From CBDCGS01 sp965216915 (GTDB lineage Bacteria > Pseudomonadota > Alphaproteobacteria > UBA828), in NCBI GenBank assembly GCA_965216915.1, contig CBDCGS010000005.1, forward strand, positions 1-64,000: DNA of 64,000 bases. The letters run 5' to 3'. A program made the translations under genes and the position numbers. Positions 39,651-48,240 of the stretch are shown here, piece after piece. Each line of letters starts with the position of its first letter. Within the stretch, counting starts at the first letter, position 1. The notes below the pieces were generated by a model. It was not told where the DNA came from. It saw nothing but the letters and a program-made list of their open reading frames with translations, and searched no databases.

Positions 39651-40681
39651 CGGATTTCTACCGGCTGGACCTCGAAACCCGCACCGAGCGTCTGCGGCAA
39701 CTGGCCGTTCGCGCGCTCGAGGCATGGGGCGTCGTCGACGGCGCGCCCGCGGTTCTCAAGGTTCGCGAAAACGCCGTCTTCAAGGTCACCAGGGCGGACG
39801 GCGCGCCGGCGGTGCTGCGCATTCACCGCCACGGCTACCACACCGACGCCGCGCTCAGCTCCGAGTTGCAGTGGATGGAGGCGCTGCAGGCCGATGGCAT
39901 CGCGGTGCCGGGCGTCATCCCGACGCGGGCCGGCGACCTCTTCACCACGGTTGCGGTTGACGGCGTGCCCGAGCCGCGCCAGGTCGACATGCTGGAATGG
40001 ATGCCGGGCGAAACCTTCGGCTCGATCGAGAAAGGGCTCAGCCCGTCGATCACCGACGTGACCGGTGCGTTCGGCCTCGTCGGCGCGCTCGCCGCGCGCT
40101 TGCACAATCACACGGCGTCCTGGCCGCTGCCGGCCGGGTTCACGCGGCATGCGTGGGACGTCGAAGGTCTCGTCGGAGAGGCGCCGCTCTGGGGCCGCTT
40201 CTGGGAGCAGCGGGATCTCACGGCGGACCAACGGCGCTTGCTCGAGGCGGCCCGGGCGCGTGTCCGGCGCGACCTCGTCGCCTACGGCGAGCCGCCCCGC
40301 ACCTACGGCCTCATCCACGCCGACTTCAACCTCGACAACATTCTGCTCGACGGCGAGCGCGTGGTGCTGCTCGATTTCGACGATGCCGGCTTCGGCTGGC
40401 ACCAGTTCGATCTCGCGACGATCTGGACGCTGTTCCGCGGCGCCCCTTACTACGACTCCATGCGCGCGGCGGTGCTCGCCGGCTATCAACGGGAGCGCAC
40501 CCTCGCCGAGGAGGATCTCGTGCGCCTTCCTTTGCTCGAGCTTGCGCGCTGCTTCACCTATCTCGGCTGGGTGCACACCCGCAGCGAGACCGCGACCGCC
40601 CAGGAGATCGCCCCCGACGTCATCGCGCTCGTCTGCGCCACGGCGGAGGACTATCTGGCAGGATCCGGCGGGACGGGTTGA
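39647..40681 (+). CDS. APH/choline kinase-family phosphotransferase (hydroxyamine kinase candidate)
   Basis: A 344-residue kinase-like-fold protein. It has VLKVRENAVFKVTRADG (nucleotide-binding Lys region), the catalytic loop YGLIHADFNLDNILLDG (HxDxxxxN) and LLDFDDAGFGW (metal-binding DFD), with a helical C-terminal lobe. The layout matches AGPHD1/HYKK (hydroxylysine kinase) homologues, whose bacterial genes are known to sit beside or be fused to AGXT2L-type phospholyases. ATGA overlap with the preceding gene implies coupled translation. Antibiotic inactivation is a less likely alternative given this context. Confidence 0.85.
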   Translation: MTDFYRLDLETRTERLRQLAVRALEAWGVVDGAPAVLKVRENAVFKVTRADGAPAVLRIHRHGYHTDAALSSELQWMEALQADGIAVPGVIPTRAGDLFTTVAVDGVPEPRQVDMLEWMPGETFGSIEKGLSPSITDVTGAFGLVGALAARLHNHTASWPLPAGFTRHAWDVEGLVGEAPLWGRFWEQRDLTADQRRLLEAARARVRRDLVAYGEPPRTYGLIHADFNLDNILLDGERVVLLDFDDAGFGWHQFDLATIWTLFRGAPYYDSMRAAVLAGYQRERTLAEEDLVRLPLLELARCFTYLGWVHTRSETATAQEIAPDVIALVCATAEDYLAGSGGTG

Positions 40682-40744
40682 GCCGGCGCGCACCGGCGGT
40701 GCTAAGCTGAGCGGCGATGCCGATCGACCAACCATAGGACGACC

Positions 40745-42082
40745 ATGGCGCATTATCCTGACGCCGCCTCTCGCTCCGCGGCCCTCTACGAGCGCGCATG
40801 CGCCGTCCTTCCCGGCGGCAACTCTCGGCAAAGCGTGTTCCGCGCGCCCTACCCGATCTACATCCGCTCCGCCGAAGGGGCGCGGGTGACCGATGTCGAT
40901 GGCGTTGTGCGCACCGATTTCCTCAACAATTTCACCACCCTCATCCACGGCCACGCCCACCCCGCGATCACCGATGCGGTGGCGACGCAGCTGCCGCACG
41001 GAACCTGCTATGCGGGCCCGACCGAGGCTGAGATCGCGCTCGCGGAGCTGCTCTGCGCGCGTTTGCCCTCGGCCGAGCAAATCCGCTTCACCAACTCGGG
41101 CACCGAGGCGGTGATGATGGCGATCAAGGCCGCGCGGGCGCACACCGGCCGGCCCAAGATCGCGAAGTGCGAGGGCGCCTATCACGGCACCTACGACTAT
41201 GCCGAGGTGAGCGAGGGCGTGGGCCCCGACGCCTGGTCCGCGGGCGCGCCCGCCTCCATCGCCACCGCGCGCGGCACGCCGCAGGCGGCGCTCGACGACG
41301 TGGCCGTCATCCCGTTCAACGACGCGGACGCCGCAGAGCGTATCTTGGCGCCGCAGGCGGGCGAGCTCGCGGCGATCCTGGTCGACCCGTTGCCCAACCG
41401 CTGCGGGCTCATCCCGGCGACGCACGGCTACCTCGCGTTCCTGCGGGACTTCGCCGACCGCCACGGCATCCTGCTGATCTTCGACGAGGTGATCAGCTTC
41501 CGTCTCGGCTTCAATGGCGCCCAGGGCGTGTTTGGCGTGCTGCCGGATCTCACCACCCTCGGCAAGATCATCGGCGGCGGCTTCCCGGTGGGCGCGGTGG
41601 CGGGCCGGACTGACGTGATGGCTGTGTTCGATCCGCGCGCACGCGATGTCGCCCTGCCGCATGCCGGCACGTTCAACGCCAACCCGGTGACCATGGTCGC
41701 CGGGCTCACGGCGATGCAACGTCTCGACGAAACCCGTATGGACGGGCTCAACACGCTTGGGGAGCAGGCGCGCGATGCCCTGCGGGCGGCCTTTGCCGAA
41801 ACCGGCGTGCCGGGCCAGGTGACCGGCACGGGCTCGCTCTTCCGGCTCCATCTCCACCCGCGCCCGCTGAGCGATTACCGCTCGGCCTATGCCACCGCGG
41901 ACGAGCGCGCGCGCATGGCGCGGCTCGGGCGCTTTTTCCTGAACAATGGCGTGCTGCTCGCGCCCTATGGCATGGGCAACCTCTCGACCGTGCTGACGGC
42001 CGCCGATGTCGCTCACCTCGCGCGCGTGCTGCGTGACGGGCTGGAGGATTTGGCGCGCAACACCGCCGACGCGGCGGCTTGA
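40745..42082 (+). CDS. HemL-like class III aminotransferase, beta-amino-acid aminotransferase type
   Basis: A 445-residue PLP enzyme that simple annotation would call glutamate-1-semialdehyde aminomutase. The N-terminal LPGGNSRQSVFRAPYPIYI closely follows Variovorax/Mesorhizobium beta-phenylalanine aminotransferases (MPGANSRSVLFYAPFPL type), including the Arg in NSR that binds substrate carboxylate. Other shared blocks are IRFTNSGTEAVMMAIKAAR, YHGTYDYAEV, FDEVISFRL and the catalytic Lys in LTTLGKIIGGG. It probably converts a beta-amino acid to a beta-keto acid. The next gene (17 bp on) encodes a beta-keto acid cleavage enzyme, which supports this. Confidence 0.83.
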   Translation: MAHYPDAASRSAALYERACAVLPGGNSRQSVFRAPYPIYIRSAEGARVTDVDGVVRTDFLNNFTTLIHGHAHPAITDAVATQLPHGTCYAGPTEAEIALAELLCARLPSAEQIRFTNSGTEAVMMAIKAARAHTGRPKIAKCEGAYHGTYDYAEVSEGVGPDAWSAGAPASIATARGTPQAALDDVAVIPFNDADAAERILAPQAGELAAILVDPLPNRCGLIPATHGYLAFLRDFADRHGILLIFDEVISFRLGFNGAQGVFGVLPDLTTLGKIIGGGFPVGAVAGRTDVMAVFDPRARDVALPHAGTFNANPVTMVAGLTAMQRLDETRMDGLNTLGEQARDALRAAFAETGVPGQVTGTGSLFRLHLHPRPLSDYRSAYATADERARMARLGRFFLNNGVLLAPYGMGNLSTVLTAADVAHLARVLRDGLEDLARNTADAAA

Positions 42083-42099
42083 ACCAGGGGAGCGGAGGC

Positions 42100-42996
42100 A
42101 TGGCGGCGCGCAAGATCATCATCACCTGTGCAGTCACCGGCTCGGCCGACACGGTGGACAAGAACCCGGCCGTGCCGGTGACGCCGGCCGAGATCGCACA
42201 ATCGGCGATCGACGCGGCCAAGGCGGGCGCGGCGATCGTCCACATCCACGTGCGGGACCCCGAGACCGGCAAGGCGAGCATGGCGCTCACGCTTTACGAG
42301 GAGGTGGTGGCGCGCATCCGCGCAAGCGACACCGACGTCGTGATCAATCTCACCACCGGCTATGGCGCGCGGCACAGCCCGAGCCTGGACGACCCGCTCG
42401 CGCCCGGCGAGGAGACCACGCTCACCACCCCGGCGCGACGCATCCAACATGTGCTCGCGCTGAAGCCCGAGATCTGCAGCCTCGATGTCGCGACCATGAA
42501 CTCGGGCGGCGTGCGCGACCACAGCGTCATGATCAACGCGCCGACGCATCTCCGTGCCATGGCCGACGGCATGCGCGAGGCCGGCGTGCTGCCCGAGCTC
42601 GAGGTGTTCGATGTCGGGCAGGTGCGCCACGCCCGCCACCTGGTGGAGACCGGGCACGTTCCGGCGCCGGGCTTTTTCCAACTCTGCCTCGGCATCGAAT
42701 GGGGCGCGCCGGCGACGCCCGCGGCCCTCACCTATATGCAAAGCCTGCTACCGGAGGGCGCGCATTGGGCGGCCTTCGGCATCTCGCGCGATCAGCTGCC
42801 GATCGCCGGGCTCTCGGTGCTGAGCGGCGGCCATGTGCGCACCGGCCTCGAGGACAATCTCTATCTGCGCCGGGGCGAGCTTGCGCCCTCCAATGCGGCG
42901 CTGGTCGAGCAGGCGGTGTCGCTCATCGACATGCTGGGCGGCACGCCGGCGCGCCCGGACGAGGCGCGCGCCATCCTCGGTATCGCGGCGCGCTAG
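42100..42996 (+). CDS. BKACE family beta-keto acid cleavage enzyme (DUF849)
   Basis: A 298-residue zinc TIM-barrel enzyme of the Kce/BKACE family. It condenses a beta-keto acid with acetyl-CoA and cleaves it to acetoacetate plus a new acyl-CoA. The Zn-binding HxH is in AIVHIHVRDPETG. Other family segments are IIITCAVTGSADTVDKNP, INLTTGYGARH, QLCLGIEWGAPATP and GLSVLSGGHVRTGLEDN. The start ATG at 42100 is placed after GGGGAGCGGAGG; an in-frame TTG at 42079 would overlap the previous gene. It forms a functional pair with the aminotransferase upstream. It converges tail to tail with the PhyH gene (1 bp gap). Confidence 0.92.
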   Translation: MAARKIIITCAVTGSADTVDKNPAVPVTPAEIAQSAIDAAKAGAAIVHIHVRDPETGKASMALTLYEEVVARIRASDTDVVINLTTGYGARHSPSLDDPLAPGEETTLTTPARRIQHVLALKPEICSLDVATMNSGGVRDHSVMINAPTHLRAMADGMREAGVLPELEVFDVGQVRHARHLVETGHVPAPGFFQLCLGIEWGAPATPAALTYMQSLLPEGAHWAAFGISRDQLPIAGLSVLSGGHVRTGLEDNLYLRRGELAPSNAALVEQAVSLIDMLGGTPARPDEARAILGIAAR

Positions 42997-42997
42997 G

Positions 42998-43795
42998 CTA
43001 TTCCGCGCTGGCCGCGGCGTGCCAGCCGGGCCGCAGGCAGTCGTCGGGCAGCGGCTCGATGGGCGTGAAATCGCGATGCGCGATGTGCTCCGGCCGCTCG
43101 AAGCGGCGGATCGCGTTGGCGCAGGCGTTCGCTGAGAGGTAGACGGTGCGCCGGCCCCACGGGGACATGTTGGGCGCCGAGCCATGCACCAAGTTGCAAT
43201 GGAAGAAGAGCGCCGCGCCGGGCGGCCCCTTCGGCGAGACGATGCCGCCCTCGGCGACGAGGCGCTCGATCGTGTCGTTGTCGATGGTCCAGAGCGGATA
43301 GCTCGTGGTGCGCGTATCATGGCTCGCCTCGATGCGGCCGCCCTTGTGCGAGCGCGGGATGAACATGAGCGGCCCGTTGAACTCGGTCACTTCGTCGAGG
43401 AACACCGCGAGGTTCATCGCCCGCGGCTCCGGCATCAGGTCGTCGCGCGACCAGGTGCCGTAATCCTGGTGCCACTGCCAGACATCGCCGTCGAAGGCAG
43501 CCTTGGCGTTGACCTTGAACTGATGCACGTAGATCGGTCCCCCGAGCACCTGCATCGCGGGCTCCACCAGCCGAGGATGCCGCGAGAGGCGCCAAAAGAC
43601 ATCGTTGTAGGTGTGCACGCCAAAGGCCGAGCGTACGACGCCCGCCTTCTCGCGCACGATCTCCGGCCCCGCGCGCGCGAAGACCGCGGGCAGCTCCGCC
43701 CGCAGCGCCTCGATCTCCGCGCGCGAGAACAGCGCCGGAAGAAAGAGAAACCCCTCACGGTCGAGGGTCGAACGCTGGTCTTGAGAGAGCTCCAC
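42998..43795 (-). CDS. Phytanoyl-CoA dioxygenase (PhyH) family Fe(II)/2-oxoglutarate oxygenase
   Basis: A 265-residue PhyH-type dioxygenase. The iron triad is HxD in WQWHQDYGTW and the distal His in NLVHGSAPNMS, with the 2-oxoglutarate-binding Arg in WGRRTVYLSAN. DREGFLFLPALFSRAEIEAL at the N-terminus is typical. It hydroxylates an unactivated carbon of an acyl or amine substrate; related enzymes act on ectoine, phytanoyl-CoA and alkyl acids. The GTG at 43795 (GGAG 9 nt upstream) is the preferred start, as upstream in-frame sequence has no domain content. It may supply a hydroxylated substrate to the kinase/phospholyase cluster; that is inference. Confidence 0.87.
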   Translation of the reverse strand: MELSQDQRSTLDREGFLFLPALFSRAEIEALRAELPAVFARAGPEIVREKAGVVRSAFGVHTYNDVFWRLSRHPRLVEPAMQVLGGPIYVHQFKVNAKAAFDGDVWQWHQDYGTWSRDDLMPEPRAMNLAVFLDEVTEFNGPLMFIPRSHKGGRIEASHDTRTTSYPLWTIDNDTIERLVAEGGIVSPKGPPGAALFFHCNLVHGSAPNMSPWGRRTVYLSANACANAIRRFERPEHIAHRDFTPIEPLPDDCLRPGWHAAASAE

Positions 43796-43948
43796 GCCAC
43801 GCTCCGCCGTCAGCGCGGCGCAGCTTGCGGCGCCAACCGCCCGCACGTCAAGGGCGCGCGCGCCTGACACGGTTGCGAACAAGGGTTCGGCGGGATTTGC
43901 CCGCGTCGGGTAAGATGCCGGCCGTCCGCGGCAAAGGGGGGCACCGCG

Positions 43949-45544
43949 ATGCGGATCAGCACAATCATCAAGCGCGCCGTTCAGGTCAGCGGAGCGCGCG
44001 TGGCGACCGACTATCTCGATCGCCGCCGGACTTGGTCCGAGTGCGGGGGCCGGATTGGGCAGCTCGCCGGCGCGCTCTCGGCGCTCGGTGTGAAGCAGGG
44101 CGACCGGGTCGCCATCTTGAGTCTCAACAGCGACCGCTATCTCGAATCCCTGTTCGGCATTGCCTGGGCGGGCGCGGTGTTCGTGCCCATCAACACGCGC
44201 CTCGCCCCGCCCGAGGTCGTCTATTGGCTGAGTGATTCCGAAAGCACCGTGTTGCTCGTAGACGACGCTTTCGTCGACATGTGGCAGAGCATCGCCGACG
44301 CGCTGCCGCAGATCCGCACGGTAATCCACAGCGGGGAGAACGAAACGCCCGCCGGGATGCTCTCCTACGAAGCCGTGCTAGCGGGTGGCACGGCGGGCGA
44401 GGCGCGCGACACCGGCGGCGATGAGCTGGCCGGCCTCTTCTACACCGGCGGCACGACGGGGCGCTCCAAGGGTGTGATGCTCTCGCACCAGAACCTTCTC
44501 AGTAGCGCCGTTCAGTTCGGCCCCGACGCGGGCTTCACCCGCGAGACCAACGCGCTGCATGCCGCGCCGATGTTTCACATCGCGGACAATGTCGCGACCT
44601 TCGGCGTGTCGCTGATGGCCGGCACGCACAGCATCATCCCCGCCTTCGAGCCGATCGCGGCGATGCGCGCGATCGAGGAAAAGAAGGCCAATTTCGCGCT
44701 CCTCGTGCCGACCATGATCAACATGCTGGTCAACCACCCCGAAATCGGCGACCACGATCTCTCCAACCTCGTGCGAGTGATCTACGGCGCCTCCCCCATG
44801 CCGCAGGCGGTGATCGCGAAGGCGATGGCGGTGCTGCCGCACACCGCCTTTCGCCAAGCCTATGGCCAAACCGAGGCGGCGCCCGTGATCACGACCCTCG
44901 AGCCCGAGCAGCATGTGCTCGAAGGCCCGGGCGCCGAGCGGCTCAAATCCTGCGGCCGCTCGATCCCCGGCATCGACCTGCGCATCCACGACACGGACGA
45001 CAACGAGGTGCCGCGCGGCACGGTCGGCGAAGTCTGCATGCGCGGTGACAATGTGATGCTCGGATACTGGAAGCAGCCCGACCTCACGGCCGAGGCGCTG
45101 CGCAACGGTTGGCTTCACACCGGCGACGGCGGCTACATGGACGAGGAAGGCTACGTCTATCTCGTCGACCGCGTGAAGGACATGATCATCTCGGGCGGCG
45201 AGAACGTCTATTCGGTCGAGGTCGAAAGCGCGATCTACCAGCACCCCGCGATCGTTGAATGCGCGGTCATCGGCATCCCCCACGAGATCTGGGGCGAGCA
45301 AGTGCACGCCATCGTGCGCTGTCATGAGGGCGAAAGCGTCGCCGAGGAGGCGCTGATCGCCCATTGCCACCAATTGATCGCAGGCTTCAAGTGTCCGAAG
45401 AGCGTCAGCTTCGTCAGCGAGCCCCTGCCGCTGTCGGGCGCCGGGAAGATCCTCAAGACCGAGCTGCGCAAGCCCTTCTGGGAAGGTCAAACACGCCCGA
45501 GCTCTCGACGGCGAGCCCCTGCCGAACCGCCGGCGCCCCTGTGA
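43949..45544 (+). CDS. AMP-dependent acyl-CoA synthetase/ligase
   Basis: A 531-residue ANL-superfamily ligase. Motifs: P-loop LFYTGGTTGRSKGVMLSH, A5 FRQAYGQTEAAPV, A7 LHTGDGGYMDEEGYVYLVDR, KDMIISGGENVYSVEVE and the C-terminal catalytic Lys in SGAGKILKTEL. The C-terminal tail after the Lys is long and Pro/Arg-rich. It resembles medium-chain/aryl acyl-CoA ligases. The ATG at 43949 follows a GGGGGG tract 7 nt upstream. It is divergent from the PhyH gene and may activate the acid released by the neighbouring catabolic genes. Confidence 0.9.
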   Translation: MRISTIIKRAVQVSGARVATDYLDRRRTWSECGGRIGQLAGALSALGVKQGDRVAILSLNSDRYLESLFGIAWAGAVFVPINTRLAPPEVVYWLSDSESTVLLVDDAFVDMWQSIADALPQIRTVIHSGENETPAGMLSYEAVLAGGTAGEARDTGGDELAGLFYTGGTTGRSKGVMLSHQNLLSSAVQFGPDAGFTRETNALHAAPMFHIADNVATFGVSLMAGTHSIIPAFEPIAAMRAIEEKKANFALLVPTMINMLVNHPEIGDHDLSNLVRVIYGASPMPQAVIAKAMAVLPHTAFRQAYGQTEAAPVITTLEPEQHVLEGPGAERLKSCGRSIPGIDLRIHDTDDNEVPRGTVGEVCMRGDNVMLGYWKQPDLTAEALRNGWLHTGDGGYMDEEGYVYLVDRVKDMIISGGENVYSVEVESAIYQHPAIVECAVIGIPHEIWGEQVHAIVRCHEGESVAEEALIAHCHQLIAGFKCPKSVSFVSEPLPLSGAGKILKTELRKPFWEGQTRPSSRRRAPAEPPAPL

Positions 45545-45617
45545 CCCCGGTCACTGCGCCGCCAGCCTCGGCATGGTTAATAAGATGCCATGAACTTGGC
45601 GAAAACGGGGGTGTGAC

Positions 45618-45815
45618 ATGCGGTCACTGTTCGAAATTAGCGGCACGTTTCTCGTGGCGGGCGCCGTTCTCTGGTTCTTCTTCCCGGCGGGCGCCCTCAT
45701 CATTCTCGGCACCGGGGCAGCCGTGTCGCTGCTGGCCTTCATGTGGGCCGGGATAAGGTTCGCGCTCGCCCCGCGCATCGCGGCGATCTTGGCGGACGGA
45801 CGCGCGGACGCGTAG
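45618..45815 (+). CDS. Small two-helix membrane protein
   Basis: A 65-residue protein made almost entirely of two hydrophobic spans (TFLVAGAVLWFFFPAGALII and GTGAAVSLLAFMWAGIRFAL), with a short charged tail. The ATG at 45618 follows GGGGGTGTGAC. No family is recognised. It is probably expressed from its own message between the CoA ligase gene and the TPR gene. Confidence 0.55.
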   Translation: MRSLFEISGTFLVAGAVLWFFFPAGALIILGTGAAVSLLAFMWAGIRFALAPRIAAILADGRADA

Positions 45816-46121
45816 CCGCACCGCCCGCGCGGGCGCTGTCCGCCCGTCCCATCGCCGGGAGACCACGCGACCAGAGCAGCGCGCGATGGTTACGAACCGG
45901 CGAAGCGCGCGGCCCACGTGCATATGCGCCAAAACAAAAGTGGAATCGGCGGGCAACGAAGCCATGTGCGACGTCGTTCCGCTCACTGCGGCGACGTAAA
46001 ATCGCGCAAAATCCCGCTAGTCGACGCTCACGCGCGAATGTCGTACGTTAAAGTTAACACTGATTGGGAACTCGGCGAGGACATCACGTATCCGCAAAAA
46101 ACACCTTGAAAACACAATAAC

Positions 46122-46148
46122 TGGACATTAACTATATAATTCTATAAT
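46122..46148 (+). promoter_or_regulatory. Candidate promoter of the TPR gene
   Basis: The intergenic region 45816-46186 has no gene, and its last 150 bp are unusually AT-rich. Two TATAAT boxes lie at 46135-46140 and 46143-46148. TGGACA at 46122-46127 is 15 nt before the second and could be its -35. The tandem boxes are clear; the exact start site is a guess. Confidence 0.45.
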
Positions 46149-46172
46149 ATCGAATCGATCCTGTGGTCTATT

Positions 46173-46189
46173 GAGGAGCGTTAACTATT
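46173..46189 (+). promoter_or_regulatory. Shine-Dalgarno site with ATT start codon
   Basis: GAGGAG at 46173-46178 is followed after 8 nt by ATT (46187-46189), which begins a full signal peptide. No ATG, GTG or TTG lies in that frame between the stop at 46172 and TTG at 46208, which has no ribosome binding site. This points to initiation at ATT. Confidence 0.55.
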
Positions 46190-48178
46190 CGTACGCTCGC
46201 CGCATGGTTGGTTTTGTTGGCGATCTGGCCGATTTCCGCTGGCTTAGCCGGTGATGTTGACGACGGACACACGGCGCTTGAGCAGCAGGATTACGATCGC
46301 GCGATCCACCATTTCTCGGAGGCCATCCGCTCGGGCAAGCTCGACGCAGAAATGCTCGCGCGAGCGCACAACAACCGGGGTGTCGCGTACAAGAACAAAG
46401 GGCAATTCGACCGCGCGATCGAGGATTATGATCTCGCGATAGGCACCGGTGCCTTGCTGCCGGAGGACCTGGCCTTCACCCTCAACAATCGCGGCAACGC
46501 CTACGCGAAGAAGGGCGACCTCGAGCGCGCGCTCGAGGACTATGACGAGGCTATCCGGCTTCATCCGAGCTACGTCCCGGCTTTCTTCAATCGGGGCATT
46601 GCCCGCTACACGCGAAAGGAATACGCGCGCGCGATCGCAGACTACGATGAGGCGATTCGTCTGGATCCCGACAATGCCGGCGTGTTCAACAACCGTGGCA
46701 TCGCCTATTGGAACCTCGGTGAGCACGAGCGTGCCGTCGAGGACTATGACCGGGCGATCGCGCTCGCGCCCGGCTACGCGCTCGCCTACAGCAACCGCGG
46801 CACGGCGTACCGAAGCAAGGGCGACTACGACCGCGCCATCGAGGACTTTGATCGTGCCATCGCGCTCGATCCCGAGAACGTCGTTGCGTTCAACGAGCGC
46901 GGGATCGCGTACAAAAACATGGGCGACGTCGGGCCCCGCGACGTCCGGCGGGCCGTTTCACCCGACGCTGACGGACAACAGGCCGCAGCCGGCGATGTTC
47001 GCGGCAATGTCCGCCCGACCGAAGATCCCACTCTGGCGAACGCGGGGGATGCCGGTCCGTCCCAACCTGGGCCGGCCTCGTCCGGTGACGATCCGGATAC
47101 CGGTTCCGCCGGCCGGACCACCGCACACGCAGCCCTGAGCAGTGGCGCGACCACACCCGATGCCGAGCCGGGCCGAACCGTCTTGGGTGCGCGTGGAAAC
47201 GCGTTCATGAGATTGGGTCACTACGACCGCGCCATCCAGGATCACGATCGCGCCATCGCGCTCGATCCAACGAATGCCCGGGCGCTCAACGATCGCGGCA
47301 ATGCCTATCGGAGCAAGGGACACATTGCGCGCGCCCTCGAGGACTATGGAGATGCCCTCAGCCTCGAACCCGACTACGCCGAGGCCTACGCCAACCGAGG
47401 TGTTGCTCACACGATCGACGGCAACTACGACCGCGCGATGCGCAATTTCGGGGAAGCCGCGTTTCTCGCCCCGAACGACCCGTTCATTTTCGAGAACCGC
47501 GGTCAGGCTTGGTTCCAGCAAGCGCTCTTCGCGAAGGCGCTGGAAGATTTCGAGCATGCCGCCACGCTCGACCCAGACAACCCGGAACGGATCGTGTGGA
47601 TCTATCTCGCCCGCTCCCGCGCCGCTCACGCCGGAGAGCACGAGCTTGCGGAGGCGATGGCCGCGGGAATGCGCGAGCTCACCAACGCCTTGGAACGAGG
47701 CGAAAGTGACGTGCCGATGCGGCACATCCTGGCATTCCACGTTGGGCAAATGTCTTCGGCGGCCCTCCTCGGCGCAACCAAGGACGGGGACCCGGCGACC
47801 CAAGCGAGGCGACGTTGCCGCGCGCTCTTCCATATCGGCCAGGCCGCTCAGATCAACGGCAATGAAACGGCGGCGATCATCAATCTCGCGAGAGCCGCCG
47901 AGGCGTGTCTCGCCCATTCGATCGAGCATCGGATCGCGAGCATCGAGCTTCAGGCGCTCGAAGATGCTATCGCGGCCCGCGACGGCACGCTCGGCCCGCA
48001 CAACGCGATGGCCGCACTCGAATATCGGCTCGGCCCCGGGCTTCGGCACGCCCGGCTCGGCACGTTCGCGGAGGGTGACGTGGTCGACGTCACGGACTAT
48101 GTCAGGGGTTGGGCGGTGATCCGTCTCCCCAACGGGAGCGTCGCCTACGCGCCGGCGCGCCAGCTCGAGAGCCACTAG
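46187..48178 (+). CDS. Exported TPR protein with NlpI-like C-terminus and SH3-like domain
   Basis: About 663 residues if initiated at ATT 46187 (656 if at TTG 46208). The first residues (IRTLAAWLVLLAIWPISAGLA) form a signal peptide only when the ATT start is used. A first block of about six canonical TPRs (AFTLNNRGNAYAKKGDLERA type) breaks off in the middle of a repeat at about residue 242. A Pro/Gly/Ala/Asp-rich linker of about 85 residues follows, and then about four more TPRs. The C-terminal region has the NlpI-like helical part (CRALFHIGQAAQINGNETAA) and a final SH3-like module (GDVVDVTDYVRGWAVIRLPN). It is likely a periplasmic scaffold. Confidence 0.82.
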   Translation: MRTLAAWLVLLAIWPISAGLAGDVDDGHTALEQQDYDRAIHHFSEAIRSGKLDAEMLARAHNNRGVAYKNKGQFDRAIEDYDLAIGTGALLPEDLAFTLNNRGNAYAKKGDLERALEDYDEAIRLHPSYVPAFFNRGIARYTRKEYARAIADYDEAIRLDPDNAGVFNNRGIAYWNLGEHERAVEDYDRAIALAPGYALAYSNRGTAYRSKGDYDRAIEDFDRAIALDPENVVAFNERGIAYKNMGDVGPRDVRRAVSPDADGQQAAAGDVRGNVRPTEDPTLANAGDAGPSQPGPASSGDDPDTGSAGRTTAHAALSSGATTPDAEPGRTVLGARGNAFMRLGHYDRAIQDHDRAIALDPTNARALNDRGNAYRSKGHIARALEDYGDALSLEPDYAEAYANRGVAHTIDGNYDRAMRNFGEAAFLAPNDPFIFENRGQAWFQQALFAKALEDFEHAATLDPDNPERIVWIYLARSRAAHAGEHELAEAMAAGMRELTNALERGESDVPMRHILAFHVGQMSSAALLGATKDGDPATQARRRCRALFHIGQAAQINGNETAAIINLARAAEACLAHSIEHRIASIELQALEDAIAARDGTLGPHNAMAALEYRLGPGLRHARLGTFAEGDVVDVTDYVRGWAVIRLPNGSVAYAPARQLESH

Positions 48179-48240
48179 CCGCGACACCCCCCTCATCCGG
48201 CCCGCGCGCGTGGTAACGTGGTGCGCCCGAGGGAGGTGCC

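Noticed and set aside
39647..40681. Aminoglycoside resistance phosphotransferase
   Set aside because: The APH fold is shared by many small-molecule kinases. Coupling to a phospholyase-like gene points to metabolic hydroxyamine phosphorylation instead.
39548..42016. Long open minus-strand frame (822 codons) opposite the kinase and aminotransferase
   Set aside because: It is a shadow; it crosses several well-supported genes and shows no recognisable domain.
40745..42082. Glutamate-1-semialdehyde aminomutase (heme synthesis)
   Set aside because: The NSRxxxFRAPYP N-terminus and the BKACE neighbour fit beta-amino-acid aminotransferases better; no other tetrapyrrole genes are near.
46361..47400. 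Near-periodic DNA repeats of about 102 bp that could suggest a tandem repeat array
   Set aside because: They are the DNA of 34-residue TPR units, diverged at wobble positions. No CRISPR-like identical repeats or spacers occur anywhere in the window.
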